Origin: Palsa-744 sp963734815
GTDB taxonomy: Bacteria; Actinomycetota; Thermoleophilia; Solirubrobacterales; Solirubrobacteraceae
DNA: 64,000 nt
Direction: 5' to 3'
Assembly (NCBI GenBank): GCA_963734815.1
Contig: CAVTIH010000002.1
Location: 434,001 to 498,000 of the forward strand
The notes beneath the pieces are model-generated. The model did not search any database and was not told where the DNA came from. It was given only the letters and a program-made list of their open reading frames with translations. Each line of letters opens with the position of its first letter. Within the stretch, counting starts at the first letter, position 1. Below, in pieces: positions 44,038 to 54,100 of this stretch. Both the position numbers and the translations under genes were made by a program.

Positions 44038-44487
44038 GTGCGAGTTGTGCGGGCACGTCACGCATGGGAGGGCCAGTCGCTTGCGGTGATGGGGTGGATG
44101 CGCCGGCACGGGCGCCTTGATCTGATCCTGGTGTTGCCGGACGGGAGCCATCTGTTGATCCCGGCGACGTGGACCGATCTGGAAGGCGCGGACGGGCCAC
44201 AGGAAGCAGGGACCCTGGGCTCGCTGGAGGATCTGCTGGCAGCGCGGCAGGCGCTCGATGGGATGCTCGGGCGTGACGTCCTGGCCGGGGAGCATGATCT
44301 GGGGCAGCCGAGCATCAAGGAGAACGATCGTGCAGCTGCACCTCGATCTGGCGGAGAGCCCGGCGCCCGCGGCGGCGCTGTGGGAGCTCCTCGGCGAGGA
44401 GCAGCGCGTAGCGGCGATGGCGCTGCTGGCGGCGCTGATCGCGCAGTGCGTCGCCCGCGAGCAGGAGCGCGAGGAGGATCTCGGTGA
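44038..44487 (+). CDS. DUF5372-like protein of the recombinase cassette
   Basis: The product is 149 residues from GTG 44038 (GTG 44047 possible). The recognisable part is the first 75 residues: HAWEGQSLAVMGWMRR, then VLPDGSHLLIPATWTDLEG, then LEDLLAARQALDGML. This matches the DUF5372 pattern, commonly found in front of such recombinases. The last third overlaps the next gene in another frame and looks like low-complexity read-through, so the real protein may be shorter in function. Role unknown. Confidence 0.65.
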   Translation: MRVVRARHAWEGQSLAVMGWMRRHGRLDLILVLPDGSHLLIPATWTDLEGADGPQEAGTLGSLEDLLAARQALDGMLGRDVLAGEHDLGQPSIKENDRAAAPRSGGEPGARGGAVGAPRRGAARSGDGAAGGADRAVRRPRAGARGGSR

Positions 44488-44491
44488 GTGA
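44330..44491 (+). CDS. Small protein of the recombinase cassette
   Basis: The product is 53 residues from GTG 44330, with AAGGAG 7 nt upstream. The sequence is helical (ALWELLGEEQRVAAMALLAA, then LIAQCVAREQ). Its stop overlaps the recombinase start. Similar short proteins precede this type of recombinase in other genomes; role unknown. Confidence 0.65.
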   Translation: MQLHLDLAESPAPAAALWELLGEEQRVAAMALLAALIAQCVAREQEREEDLGE

Positions 44492-46787
44492 GCACGAGAA
44501 GCTGACCGTCGCGCATCTGCGCCGTCAGGCGTTCGTGTATCTGCGCCAGTCCTCCCAAGCACAGGTTGAGCGCAACGTCGAGTCGACCGCGCGCCAGTAC
44601 GCGCTGGTGGAGCGCGCGGTCGAGCTGGGATTCGCGCGCGAGCAGGTTGAGGTAATCGACGAGGATCTGGGGATCTCGGGGTCGGGCCTGTCTGACCGAT
44701 CGGGGTTCGCGCGGCTGGCGGCCGAGGTCGGGCTCGGGCACGCCGGGCTGGTGCTCGGCCTGGAGGTCTCCAGGCTGGCCAGAAACAACGCCGACTGGTA
44801 TCGGCTGTTGGATCTGTGCGGCGTGACCGACACCGTGATCGGTGACGGCGATGGGCTGTATCACCCCGGCTCGTTCAACGACCGGCTGCTCTTGGGATTG
44901 AAGGGAACGATGAGCGAGGCCGAGCTGCACGTGCTGCGCGCCAGGCTGCAGGGCGGTATCCGCAACAAGGCCGCCCGTGGCGAGCTGCGCCGCGGACTGC
45001 CCGTCGGATTGGTGTGGGGCGAGGAGGACGGTGAAGTCCTGCTCGACCCCGACGAGGCCGTGCGCGGCGCGATCCAAACAATCTTCGAGCGTTTCAGCGA
45101 GCTCGGCTCGGTGCGCCAGGTGTGGCTGTGGATGCGTCGCGAGGGCATCAAGTTTCCGCTGCGGCGTTTCCCGAACGGCGAGATCCAGTGGGTCGTCCCG
45201 ACCTACCACCAGATCCACAGCGTCCTCGAGAACCCCGTATACGCGGGCGCATACGCCTATGGCAAGACCCGCCGCGAGCGCTACATCGACGAGCACGGCC
45301 AGCCACGCACACGGATGCGTCGTGTGCCCCAGGCAGAATGGGAGGTCTTGATCTGGGATCACCACCCCGGCTTCGTCGACAAGGCCACGTTCGACGCCAA
45401 TCGCGAACGGATCGCGCGTAACACGCGCCCACGCGCGCACCAGGCCGGCGGCGCCGTTCGCGAGGGCCAAGCACTCCTGCAAGGAATCGCGGTCTGCGGA
45501 CACTGCGGACGCAAACTGAAGGTGCACTACCAAGGACGCCGCGGACACCAGAGCCCCGCCTATCACTGCCCCAACAGCATCCTCGTCGAGAACCGCGGGA
45601 GCTGGTGCATGCGAGTCGGCGGAGGCCAGATCGACCAAGCCGTCGCCAGCGCGCTGCTGGCCGCACTCACCCCCGCCGGAGTGAAGGCCGCGCTGCGCGC
45701 CGCCGAGGCTCTCGAGGCCGATCACGACGCCGCGCTCACTCAATGGCGACTCCAAGTCGAGCGCACCAAATACCAAGCCGAGCGCGCCGAGCGCCGCTAC
45801 CACCAAGTCGAGCCCGAGCACCGCCTCGTCGCGCGTGGCCTTGAGCGCGCCTGGGAGCAAGCACTCACAGCACTGCACGCCGCGCAAGCAGAGCTCGAGC
45901 TGCGCGAGCGCCAGCGCCCCCGCACACTCACCGACACAAAGCGCCAGCGACTCCTCTGCCTCGGCGCTGACCTCGGCCGCGTGTGGTCTGCGCCAACGAC
46001 CACCGACCGCGAGCGCAAGCAACTCATGCGAACACTGATCGAGGAGGTAATTATTAACGTCAACCGACCCGAGCAAATTAACACCAACCAACAGGAAGAT
46101 ATTGACGTCTACCGACAAGAGGGTATTAACATCAACCGGCACGAGGGCCGCGCGACACTCACCGTCCGCTGGCGCGGCGGAGCGATCACCGAGCTCGCCG
46201 TAGCGCTCCCGCGCCACCAGCCGACAGTTCGCACCGACGAGGACACGATCACACTGCTGGAGCGGCTCGCCGCGCACTACGACGACGCCCAGATCGCCGG
46301 GATCCTCAACCGCCAAGGCCGCCGCTCCGCGACCGGCGAGCGATTCACCGTGATCATCGTCGGCGGGCTGCGCCGCTACCGCAACATCCCCAAATACAAG
46401 CCGCCCGCCGAGCCACCCGCCGGCGAGCTGCTCCCCGTCGGCAGGGCCGCCGACGTTCTCGGTGTCGCGGCATCCACAATCTTCCGCTGGCTTCAAGCCG
46501 GGTTCATCCCCGGCGAGCAAGACACCCCCGGCGCTCCCTGGCGGATCCGAGTCAACGACGAGCTCCGCGCACTGTTCGTCGAGGACGCCCCCGCCGGCTA
46601 CGTCCCGATCGTCGACGCGATGCGAATCCTCGGCGTCTCCCGCCAAACAGTGTTGCAGCGTGTCAAGCGCGGCGAGCTGCAAGCCCTCCACGTCCGCAAC
46701 GGACGCCGAAAAGGCCTGCGAATACTCATCCCACAAGCCGAAAACGCCCTCTTCGACACCACCCCCATGAACGCGATGGCAGTGTGA
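44484..46787 (+). CDS. Large serine recombinase
   Basis: The product is 767 residues from GTG 44484, with GAGGAGG upstream. The resolvase domain (about 12-160) has the catalytic serine in YLRQSS (Ser23) and the SRLARNNADW motif. The recombinase domain follows, then a zinc ribbon (from about 338, CGHCGRK to a later Cys pair), a coiled-coil stretch (about 410-500) and two C-terminal HTH_17-like motifs (LPVGRAADVLGVAASTIFRW and a second at MRILGVSRQTVLQRV). It should catalyse excision and integration of the element. Four 8-residue repeats interrupt the segment near 524-555. The stop lies within the right end motif. Confidence 0.93.
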   Translation: MSEHEKLTVAHLRRQAFVYLRQSSQAQVERNVESTARQYALVERAVELGFAREQVEVIDEDLGISGSGLSDRSGFARLAAEVGLGHAGLVLGLEVSRLARNNADWYRLLDLCGVTDTVIGDGDGLYHPGSFNDRLLLGLKGTMSEAELHVLRARLQGGIRNKAARGELRRGLPVGLVWGEEDGEVLLDPDEAVRGAIQTIFERFSELGSVRQVWLWMRREGIKFPLRRFPNGEIQWVVPTYHQIHSVLENPVYAGAYAYGKTRRERYIDEHGQPRTRMRRVPQAEWEVLIWDHHPGFVDKATFDANRERIARNTRPRAHQAGGAVREGQALLQGIAVCGHCGRKLKVHYQGRRGHQSPAYHCPNSILVENRGSWCMRVGGGQIDQAVASALLAALTPAGVKAALRAAEALEADHDAALTQWRLQVERTKYQAERAERRYHQVEPEHRLVARGLERAWEQALTALHAAQAELELRERQRPRTLTDTKRQRLLCLGADLGRVWSAPTTTDRERKQLMRTLIEEVIINVNRPEQINTNQQEDIDVYRQEGININRHEGRATLTVRWRGGAITELAVALPRHQPTVRTDEDTITLLERLAAHYDDAQIAGILNRQGRRSATGERFTVIIVGGLRRYRNIPKYKPPAEPPAGELLPVGRAADVLGVAASTIFRWLQAGFIPGEQDTPGAPWRIRVNDELRALFVEDAPAGYVPIVDAMRILGVSRQTVLQRVKRGELQALHVRNGRRKGLRILIPQAENALFDTTPMNAMAV
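46053..46148 (+). repeat. Four 24-bp tandem repeats inside the recombinase gene
   Basis: Four in-frame imperfect 24-bp units encode the octapeptides INVNRPEQ, INTNQQED, IDVYRQEG and ININRHEG. The stretch is clearly richer in A and T than its surroundings. Related recombinases normally have a single short strand here, so this is an expansion. Confidence 0.85.
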
Positions 46788-46797
46788 CGATGGCACC
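46778..46797 (-). repeat. Right end motif of the serine-recombinase element
   Basis: Read on the minus strand it is GG-N6-CG-N-CACACTGCC, matching the left end. It contains the stop codon of the recombinase gene. Confidence 0.8.
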
Positions 46798-47240
46798 AAA
46801 AACGACTGGAGATCCAAGTCGATCACCCAGAAGTATTTCCAACACCGATCCCGGCAAACCCACAGCGCATCATGCGTCGAGCGACCCGGTCGGTACCCAT
46901 ACGAGTCCGTGTGAAACACAGGCTCCACATTGGGCTCCAGGTACTTCTTTACGACCGTTTGCGCGACCCTATCCGCGACCGTAGGTATGCCGAGGGTTCT
47001 GACCCCTAGCGAATGCTTCTTCGGTATCTGCACCGCCCGCACCGCCGGCGGCATATATGATCCCGAGGAGAGCCGGTTCCAGATTTGGTAGAGGTTCCCC
47101 GAAAGGTTCCTCTCGAAATCCGCGATCGTTTCCCCGTCAACACCAGCAGCGCCCTGGTTGGACTTTACGTCTTCCCAGGCCTCCAAAACAACCTTCTTCG
47201 AGATAACAAACGACTTCACTTTCGACTCTGACTCAACCAT
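46798..47240 (-). pseudogene. ltrA: Group II intron reverse transcriptase, N-terminal part
   Basis: The frame starts at ATG 47240 with GGGATGAG upstream and runs to QSF, where the inserted element breaks it. RT domains 0-3 are recognisable: NQGAAGVDGETI, RAVQIPKKHSLGVRTLGIPT, VADRVAQTVVKKYLEP, DSYGYRPGRSTHDAL and WVIDLDLQSF. It continues into the C-terminal part at 43160-43993 once the element is removed. Confidence 0.9.
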
Positions 47241-47804
47241 CAGCTCATCCCACACCCTTCGTGATTGACCGAGAATCTCGTCTGAATGGCCCGTCCCCTT
47301 CGCTCCAGTCCCATTACAGGACCTTCATTACTACTACGAGACGGTCCGTCCCTGTGCCCCACAACAGGAATTCGTCCCTCGCGGCTTCTTCCGCTTGAGA
47401 CCTTCCCTGAGACAGCCAGCCGCAGGCCAGAAGCCACTAGCTGATCGCCTCGCAGGACGACAGGTTCCCATGTTCCATACAGGAGCCTGACCCACGCTCG
47501 CGTCGCATACATGCCGGACACCGTCTGGCCAATAAACAGGAACCCGCCAGACTCATCCCGGGACAAAAGCAATCCCCCGGTTTTGATGTCATCAAATGCC
47601 TTTCGACACTTCACCTGCGATTCACTTTCGTTCGCCTTCATTGGGTCATACCTGACGCGCTCAAAGGCACGCCTTTTCCCGCAACGCTTCCCACCACGGC
47701 TCTTTACCCCAGCAGTTTGCGGGTGGTTTGCGATCTCTCCCTGTAGAGCGACCGCGGAGGGCCTACCTCCATCTCCTGTACAACACCGCATCAAAGAACA
47801 CACC
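47241..47804 (-). ncRNA. 5' ribozyme region of the group II intron
   Basis: About 560 nt lie between the 5' boundary and the RT start codon and contain no convincing gene. The position and length fit domains I-III of a bacterial group II intron, followed by the start of domain IV carrying the RT gene. I did not fold the domains by hand. Confidence 0.55.
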
Positions 47805-50800
47805 TCACTTCTTCTTCTTCTTGGTGTGTTTCCTCTTGCGCTCATGGCGCACGGCTTTGGGGCATCCGGTGACGGCGACCTTCGTGTCGGTGTGGATTTC
47901 GGCGCCGTTCTGAGCGATGATTTCGAGCGGCATCGTGAGTTTCTGGTTGCAGGGGTTGCCGGTCTCGGTGAGCGCGGAATGGGGGCCCTCGGGGAGCGTC
48001 ACTTCGAAGCTCTTGACCGGGGCGTCGGGGACCGTCTTGAACGTGGTGCTCGTGACTCCCGCCTTGATGAACGTGGTTCCGACGAGGTCGATCCTCACGC
48101 CGTAGCCCTGGAGCACGAAGATCAGGCTCGGGAACGCTTCCCCGCCGTGACTGACGAAATACGCCGGGCCTTCCAACGGCACCGGCAGCACCGGCGTGAC
48201 CGCCTTTGCGGTGCCGACAAGCGAGTCGGCCGGGCAATCCGCCGGGTCGGCTTCAAAGACCTTCGCTACACAGGCGTTCTGCAGCGTCGGTATCAACCGC
48301 GACGGCAGCTGCTTGGGAAGTTCGATTTTGAAGCGACGAACGTTCGCCTCACCGGCAACACCCTGCACGAAGTCCACGTGCAGACTCTCCCCACCCGTCC
48401 TCGTCGGTTTCGCGCCGATCGACGGATAGAATTTCGGGCTGAACGGTAGCGCCGCGCAGTTCGTGACCTGGAACGGCACCGACACCGCCGAAGAGCCACC
48501 TTCAACGCTGTCGATCGCGCCGGTGACCTGCATCGGTTCGCAGTTCGTCGGGTTGAACGTGAACCCGGGCCGTTCGATCGCGACATGCACATGCTTGATC
48601 TCCAACGGGATCCCATCCAAAATGCTCGGGATCTTGTACGGGCCCGAGTTATCGGTCGTGACCGTCAACGCCGCGGTCGTCGGGTCCACTTCCAGCTTCG
48701 CACGCACCACGACATTCCCCAGATTGAACGGGCCAGCCACAGCAGGCGTCACGATCGACAAACCGAACGGCGCGCCCTCATACCCTTCCGTTAGATACAC
48801 CTTGCCGCCCGTCACGCTATACGGGCTCCCGCCCAGCCCCACCGACACGATCGTCGAGCCGATCAAGCTTTCCGCACCACAAGTCCCCGCATCCGCTTGC
48901 GCTTCGCCGCAGAGCTTGACGCCCGCGAGGACCCCTGACAGGCCAGGCGGCATGTGCAGCGTCACCGACTGGATGTTCTGCTGGCCATCTTCACGGCCGA
49001 TCGTCGTCACAAGCGGGCTGAACCCGCCCGCGTTGATACTCGTCATCCCCGCCGTCAACGACGGGCTGAACGGCAGCGAGGAGCCCGGGCACGGCGACCC
49101 GTTCGGGCCAGAAGTCACGTCGAACGTGGAGGAGCTTTCCACCGGCGCGTTCCCCGACCACGGCGTCAACACCGCCTTCGTCGTGTACGCACCACAATGC
49201 GCCGGCGTCGACAACGGCGCGCGTTCCCCACCAAAGAAATGCAGTTCCGCGTCTTCAAACGGCGCCTGCGGCTGGTTCTGGAACGTGGCCGTGATCTGGC
49301 CCGTCGATGGATTCAACGACACTTCCCCCGGGAGCTTCAACAGCACACCCGACACGGGGTCTTCCGCAACCAGATACATCGCGACCAGACTCCCGAACGG
49401 GTTCGCGCCTTGGGCGGCCAGATACACCGCGCCTTCCACCGGGTGCGGCAACAGCGGCGTCGTGATCTTCGCCGTCGCGATCTTCGACCCATCCGGGCAG
49501 AACGGCAAAGCCGGGGATTCCTTCGGCGCCGGCAACCCATCACTGAACAAATCGACACCCGACGGTTCTTCGACGCCTTCAAACCCGATCTCAGACTCCG
49601 AACACGCTTCCAGGCCATCCGCACCAGACGGGTTCAACGCGACACCTTCAGGCAACGTCACCTTGATCGTCTTCACATTCGACCCCGCCAACCCATTCGC
49701 GTCCAACGACGCCGACTGAGGCACGTGCACATCGACCTTCAAGCCCGACGCCGTACTCCCCTGTTGCGAATCTGGCGCCACTTCGATCCCGGCACTAAAG
49801 GGAATCTGATCACAACCGTCCAACGACACCATTTCATTCGCCGGCTGCACCAACAGCGGCGTCGGGGCATCCCACGAGTTCGCTTCCAACGGCGCCCGCA
49901 ACGGCGAACCGCTACACGCCGTCGGCAACGTCAACAACGGCAATGGATGTTCCTGACGTTCCAAAACACACGCGGGCAGACTTTCGAAGACGTGGTGATA
50001 TTCGTTGTTGATGCAATCCCAGCCACGCGCGCTGTCGTGCCGCGCATCGCCGGGGACACCCCAGAACGTAGTCTGGAACCCCATCAGTTCGGGAAGCTCG
50101 CTCGTGTTGTCCGAGCCGATGGTCACGCCATAGTCACGCCCCGTGCGAACCGACGCGTCCAAGGTCACCGGGACATGTTCGATGTGAAACCCAAACCTCG
50201 CCGGCTCACCCGGAGACGGCACGAGATTGAAGATCGGCACCTCCACCGGGAACGCCGGGAAAACGCTTATCTGTTTGATCATTACCTCAGCCATGCCAAT
50301 AGCCGTCGAGCCCGGACAAAGATCCTCGCTGTCCCCGATTTCCGTCTCGAACTCCGCTTCGCTGCACTGCGGCACCGCATTCGCGTTACCGACCAGGCCA
50401 GCCGGAAGCGCGATGCTTAGATCCTTCGGCGGCGGGCCGTGACGCAGACACGGGAAAGCAAGCGAAGGCCTGCAACCCGGCACGACGTTGCTATTGAACT
50501 GGACCACACTCGTGAGCTGAAACGGATGGGACCCCGCCTGAGTGTCAGGCAACCCTCCAGGACCTTCCACCGCGAATTCATAAAGTTCGACGCCGAACGG
50601 CGCCGGCGCCGAACTGACGCTCAACGGACGCCGCGTCACCGCGGGCGCTATCGCACCACCGGAAACCCGCGCTTCGTTGACGCCCGTGACCGGCCCGACC
50701 ACCTTGACCTGGATCCCCATTTCGATCTCTTCCGCCGGATGGAGTTCGCCGTTGCGATTGTTCCCCTCCTGGCCGGTGAACGTACAAGCGATCGCGGGTT

Positions 50801-51143
50801 TTGACTGGCAAGTGAACGATTCGGGTTCAGAAAAACCGCTAACCGCTTCGACTCCGGTTACTTCCAGCCCGGCTGGGAGCGTATCAGAGACGGTGATTGG
50901 GCTTTCTTTGGCGTTGATCGAGCCGTCGCCGAGATTCGTCGCGACAACGACGATCGTGCCATCGCCGCCAGGCGGAAGGTTCGTCGGCCGCGTGCCCGAC
51001 CACAAATGCCACCACGCCGAAGTGGGCACCGCCGACGCCGGCGCGGCACCGATCGCCACGATGCACCACACGACGAACGCGGCCAAGACCATCGAGCCGG
51101 CGAGCCGGCGGCTGAGGCTGTGCAACGGGTAGTGGACGCTCAT
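47805..51143 (-). CDS. Giant secreted DUF11-type protein, operon 4 (exon 1)
   Basis: The unspliced product is 1112 residues from ATG 51143, which overlaps the propeller stop as ATGA and has GGAGG upstream. A signal peptide covers about 1-38, with SAWWHLWSG at the mature start. A DUF11-like domain follows (about 45-170), then four Cys modules; examples are LCGEAQADAGTCG and ACVAKVFEADPADCPADS. The product ends in KRKHTKKKKK and a TGA created at the intron boundary. Spliced, the tail continues with exon 2 (42999-43098), giving 1144 residues. Confidence 0.88.
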   Translation of the reverse strand: MSVHYPLHSLSRRLAGSMVLAAFVVWCIVAIGAAPASAVPTSAWWHLWSGTRPTNLPPGGDGTIVVVATNLGDGSINAKESPITVSDTLPAGLEVTGVEAVSGFSEPESFTCQSKPAIACTFTGQEGNNRNGELHPAEEIEMGIQVKVVGPVTGVNEARVSGGAIAPAVTRRPLSVSSAPAPFGVELYEFAVEGPGGLPDTQAGSHPFQLTSVVQFNSNVVPGCRPSLAFPCLRHGPPPKDLSIALPAGLVGNANAVPQCSEAEFETEIGDSEDLCPGSTAIGMAEVMIKQISVFPAFPVEVPIFNLVPSPGEPARFGFHIEHVPVTLDASVRTGRDYGVTIGSDNTSELPELMGFQTTFWGVPGDARHDSARGWDCINNEYHHVFESLPACVLERQEHPLPLLTLPTACSGSPLRAPLEANSWDAPTPLLVQPANEMVSLDGCDQIPFSAGIEVAPDSQQGSTASGLKVDVHVPQSASLDANGLAGSNVKTIKVTLPEGVALNPSGADGLEACSESEIGFEGVEEPSGVDLFSDGLPAPKESPALPFCPDGSKIATAKITTPLLPHPVEGAVYLAAQGANPFGSLVAMYLVAEDPVSGVLLKLPGEVSLNPSTGQITATFQNQPQAPFEDAELHFFGGERAPLSTPAHCGAYTTKAVLTPWSGNAPVESSSTFDVTSGPNGSPCPGSSLPFSPSLTAGMTSINAGGFSPLVTTIGREDGQQNIQSVTLHMPPGLSGVLAGVKLCGEAQADAGTCGAESLIGSTIVSVGLGGSPYSVTGGKVYLTEGYEGAPFGLSIVTPAVAGPFNLGNVVVRAKLEVDPTTAALTVTTDNSGPYKIPSILDGIPLEIKHVHVAIERPGFTFNPTNCEPMQVTGAIDSVEGGSSAVSVPFQVTNCAALPFSPKFYPSIGAKPTRTGGESLHVDFVQGVAGEANVRRFKIELPKQLPSRLIPTLQNACVAKVFEADPADCPADSLVGTAKAVTPVLPVPLEGPAYFVSHGGEAFPSLIFVLQGYGVRIDLVGTTFIKAGVTSTTFKTVPDAPVKSFEVTLPEGPHSALTETGNPCNQKLTMPLEIIAQNGAEIHTDTKVAVTGCPKAVRHERKRKHTKKKKK

Positions 51144-54100
51144 CGACCTGTCCTCCGGTTGGTGTTCATTGATCGGTGCTGCCTGTCGGCCCGTTTCGTC
51201 CCTGCGTACCTGCGCCTCGTCTGCGCTTCGCAACTGGCGCGCTTGTGCTTGGTGCGGTCGCGCCGGCACCGCTTCAACGCGGCCGCCAGACGCTCCGAGC
51301 CCGTCACCGGCTTCGACACGGGCACGCCCTGAGCCGCCGGCGCGAGATCACCCGGGCCGGAGTACGTGGCGCTCGGCGTAGCGCCAAAGCTCGAGGGCTG
51401 CGCCGCGGGCGCCGCCCGACACGAATCCGCGGTCGAACACGGCGGGCTCACCGCCACACCAGCCGGACACGGCGCCGCCGCAGAGCACACATGCGCGTCA
51501 TACACATCAAACGCCGTATCCACGTCCTGCGGGGACAGTCTCGCTGAGGTCAAGAAGAACACATCTTCGCCTTCCTGGCCACCGGGACCCTTGCCGCTCG
51601 CGTCCAGAAGCGCCGATTCTTCGTTCGATTCCCCCGAAGAGATCAAGGCGACACAACCCGCAGCGCTACCGCCACTCACTTCACCACGGCCTTCGCCCTC
51701 ATCACGCCGCGCGGGCTCAAACACCTCGCTGCCGCTCGTCGCGCCCGAACCGCAATCCGGGCCTTCGGGCTCATACTCATACACATCGAAACTGCCATTC
51801 GTGTCCTGCGGGACAAGCGAATCGGCACTATCAAAGAACATCCGCCCTTCGTTAGTCAGATACCGCGGCCGATAGAGCGCGGATTCGCCTGTACGACTCG
51901 TCCAGCCTGGGAGGAATCCAGCGAGCCAGGAGTCGGCGCCTACTATGCGCCACGTCTGTGCCCGATCTACGAGCAGCCCCAGTGTGCCTATTCCACCTTC
52001 GGTCAGACCAGTATCGAATGTGCCGCGGGGACGAACACCCGTCGGGTTACAGGAAACGCACGTCAGCCGGTCCGCGACGGCGTCATACAGGAACACCTCC
52101 TCGTCGCGTTCCCCACTGACTGCGTCCCTGTTGTCATAACCGGTCAGCGGGCGACTGGACATGAATGCGAAGTAGCGTCCGCTCGGTGAAGCCCCCGACG
52201 CTATATTCTTTAACGTCGCTTGACTATTGGTGCGTCCGTCTCCGGTCCAATCGGGGTGGTCTGCGAAAGAGAGCGTCGCAATCAGAGAGGTGGAAGCCGC
52301 GCCTTCCGCGATGCGCGTGACATACAGGTTGCACGTGGTGCCCGCCGGAGGGAAGTCGGCACCACAGTTTCCTTCGCGGCCGCCGTCGAGTGTGCCGTTG
52401 GCGTAGAAGTATACGTATTCCCCGTTTTCTGAGATCTCCGTCTCGCCTTGCACGTCTGTGCTGGTGCCTCCCGGATTGGGGGTAAGGTCCGTTAGCTCGT
52501 GCCCTGCCGGCTTGGCGAAGTCGTATTCGTACAGCTCAGGGCTTTTCGGTTCGGCCGTCGAGTTTGCGGTCAGACGCTGATCGTCGGTGAAATACACTTT
52601 CATTCCGTCGGGTGTCGCGTACTGGAACCGCAGGTTGCCAGGTTCACCGGACCCGCTGCCGCCCTGCACGACATCGAGCTGGAGGGTCTGTTCGCTTGAC
52701 ACCAGGCGGGCATAGATGTGGCCCGCGCCTTCGCTGCGTTCGCTGTCGAAGAAGACGCGCTGTCCGTCTTCGGCGACCGCTCCGCGGACGTTCTGGTTTC
52801 CGTCACCGAGGTAGCCTTCCCCGATGTAGTTGAGCGTGCCCGCCGTCCACTCATACAGGCCGTTTCCGCCGGCGCTCGTCAGTTTCCCAGCGGAAAACAC
52901 GACATGTTCGAGATTTGTGCTGGCACCGCGGAATGCCAGCGAATCGCCACCGTAGTGAGTACCCGCAGCGACGTTATCGTCGTTGACGAGCGGCACGTAG
53001 TCTCCGGGGCCGGGAGTCCCGAGCGCTTCACGGAGATAGATAGTAGGTTCCGAGGCCAGCGGAGAAAGCGGGATTTCCTCCTCTCCATGATTGTGGATAC
53101 GTTCGATCATCGCGCTCGATAGCGTGGGTGAAAACGCCATATATTCAGCCCGCTGCCCGGTTCCCGGCCCGAGCAGCGACTCGGCATAGGGGGTCGTCAC
53201 TTCCCGCGAGGCCCAACCGCCCGACGAACCACGAGTGGAAAGCACCTGCGCAAACTGGATTGCGATGTTCCCTTCTGGATGCGCCGCGATTGGAGCGTTG
53301 GCGGCGTATGTCATTGCGGACCCGTCTTCGGCGGCCTGCGCGATGCCGCCTTCTACGGTTTGCGGCAGGAGCCCCGCGCCGTGCTTGTTGGTGGGTGAGA
53401 CCATTTCCCACGCGCGGTCGTCGGGCAGCCTGAACTCGCCGCCGGTCGCATGCGTTGTGAAGGTCTGGTCGGGGCCGGTCGTCGTGCCGCTGGCGTTGTG
53501 CGCGATCACCCGGTAGTGATATTCGGTCGCGGGCGCGAGTTCCTGGATCGCCGCGGAGCCGGTGTGGAGGTTGGTGTCTTCGCCGAACAGTGTCCGTTCG
53601 GGGGTGCTGTGCCCGTAGCTGGTGGTGGGGCCGTATTCGAAGTGATAGGTCGTTGTTGCGCTGTTGGGGTTGATTTCGGCCTGCAGTTCGGCGCTGGTCG
53701 CAGTCACTTCGATGACAGACTCGCGGATCAGCGTCGTGAAGTGCACGGGCGCGCCGGTTTCGTAGCCGTACTGGTTGCTCGTGGTCAGGCACGCGGTGTA
53801 TTCGCTGTCGGGGGTCAGTTCGCTGATTACGGCTTTCGCTGCGACCGGGGTGCCTTTCCCGGTGGACGCTTCCACCGACGCGGTTGTGATGGGGTTTTCG
53901 CCGCTGCACGCCGGGCCTTTGCTGTAGGTGAAGCGGTATTGCGTGGACGTGGTTTCGTTGAGCGCGAAGTGCCCGTTTAGCGTCGCCCCGGCCGCGGCGA
54001 CAGGGCTCGCCGGGTCGGTCGTCGGGGTGGGAACGGTAGTGAACAGCGTCACCGACCCCGTGGCCGTGCCGGTTGCGTTTTTGGCGACGACGCGGTAGTA

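Larger units (their letters stand above)
43994..46797 (+). mobile_element. Serine-recombinase element inserted in the intron RT gene
   Basis: The 2804-bp element carries three overlapping genes: a DUF5372-like protein, a 53-residue protein and a large serine recombinase. Both ends read inward as GG, six variable bases, CG, one base, CACACTGCC. Target AA is duplicated: left flank GTCGAA, right flank AAAAACGAC, reconstructed target GTCG-AAAAA-CGAC. This agrees with a serine recombinase using a 2-bp core. Confidence 0.88.
43099..47808 (-). mobile_element. Group II intron in the DUF11-type gene of operon 4, itself interrupted
   Basis: About 1.9 kb of intron remains if the nested 2.8 kb element is discounted. 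The 3' end is set by domain V and a domain VI-like stem with an unpaired A, ending in AC at 43099. The 5' end is GTGAG at 47808, which keeps the exons in frame; GTGTG at 47803 fits the GUGYG consensus better but breaks the frame. The intron encodes a reverse transcriptase/maturase in two pieces, so it is probably no longer mobile by itself. Confidence 0.75.

Noticed and set aside
44058..47255. A 1065-codon minus-strand frame running from the RT N-terminus through the recombinase element
   Set aside because: Only the first 150 codons are RT. The rest is antisense to the serine recombinase, so it is an accident of the insertion.
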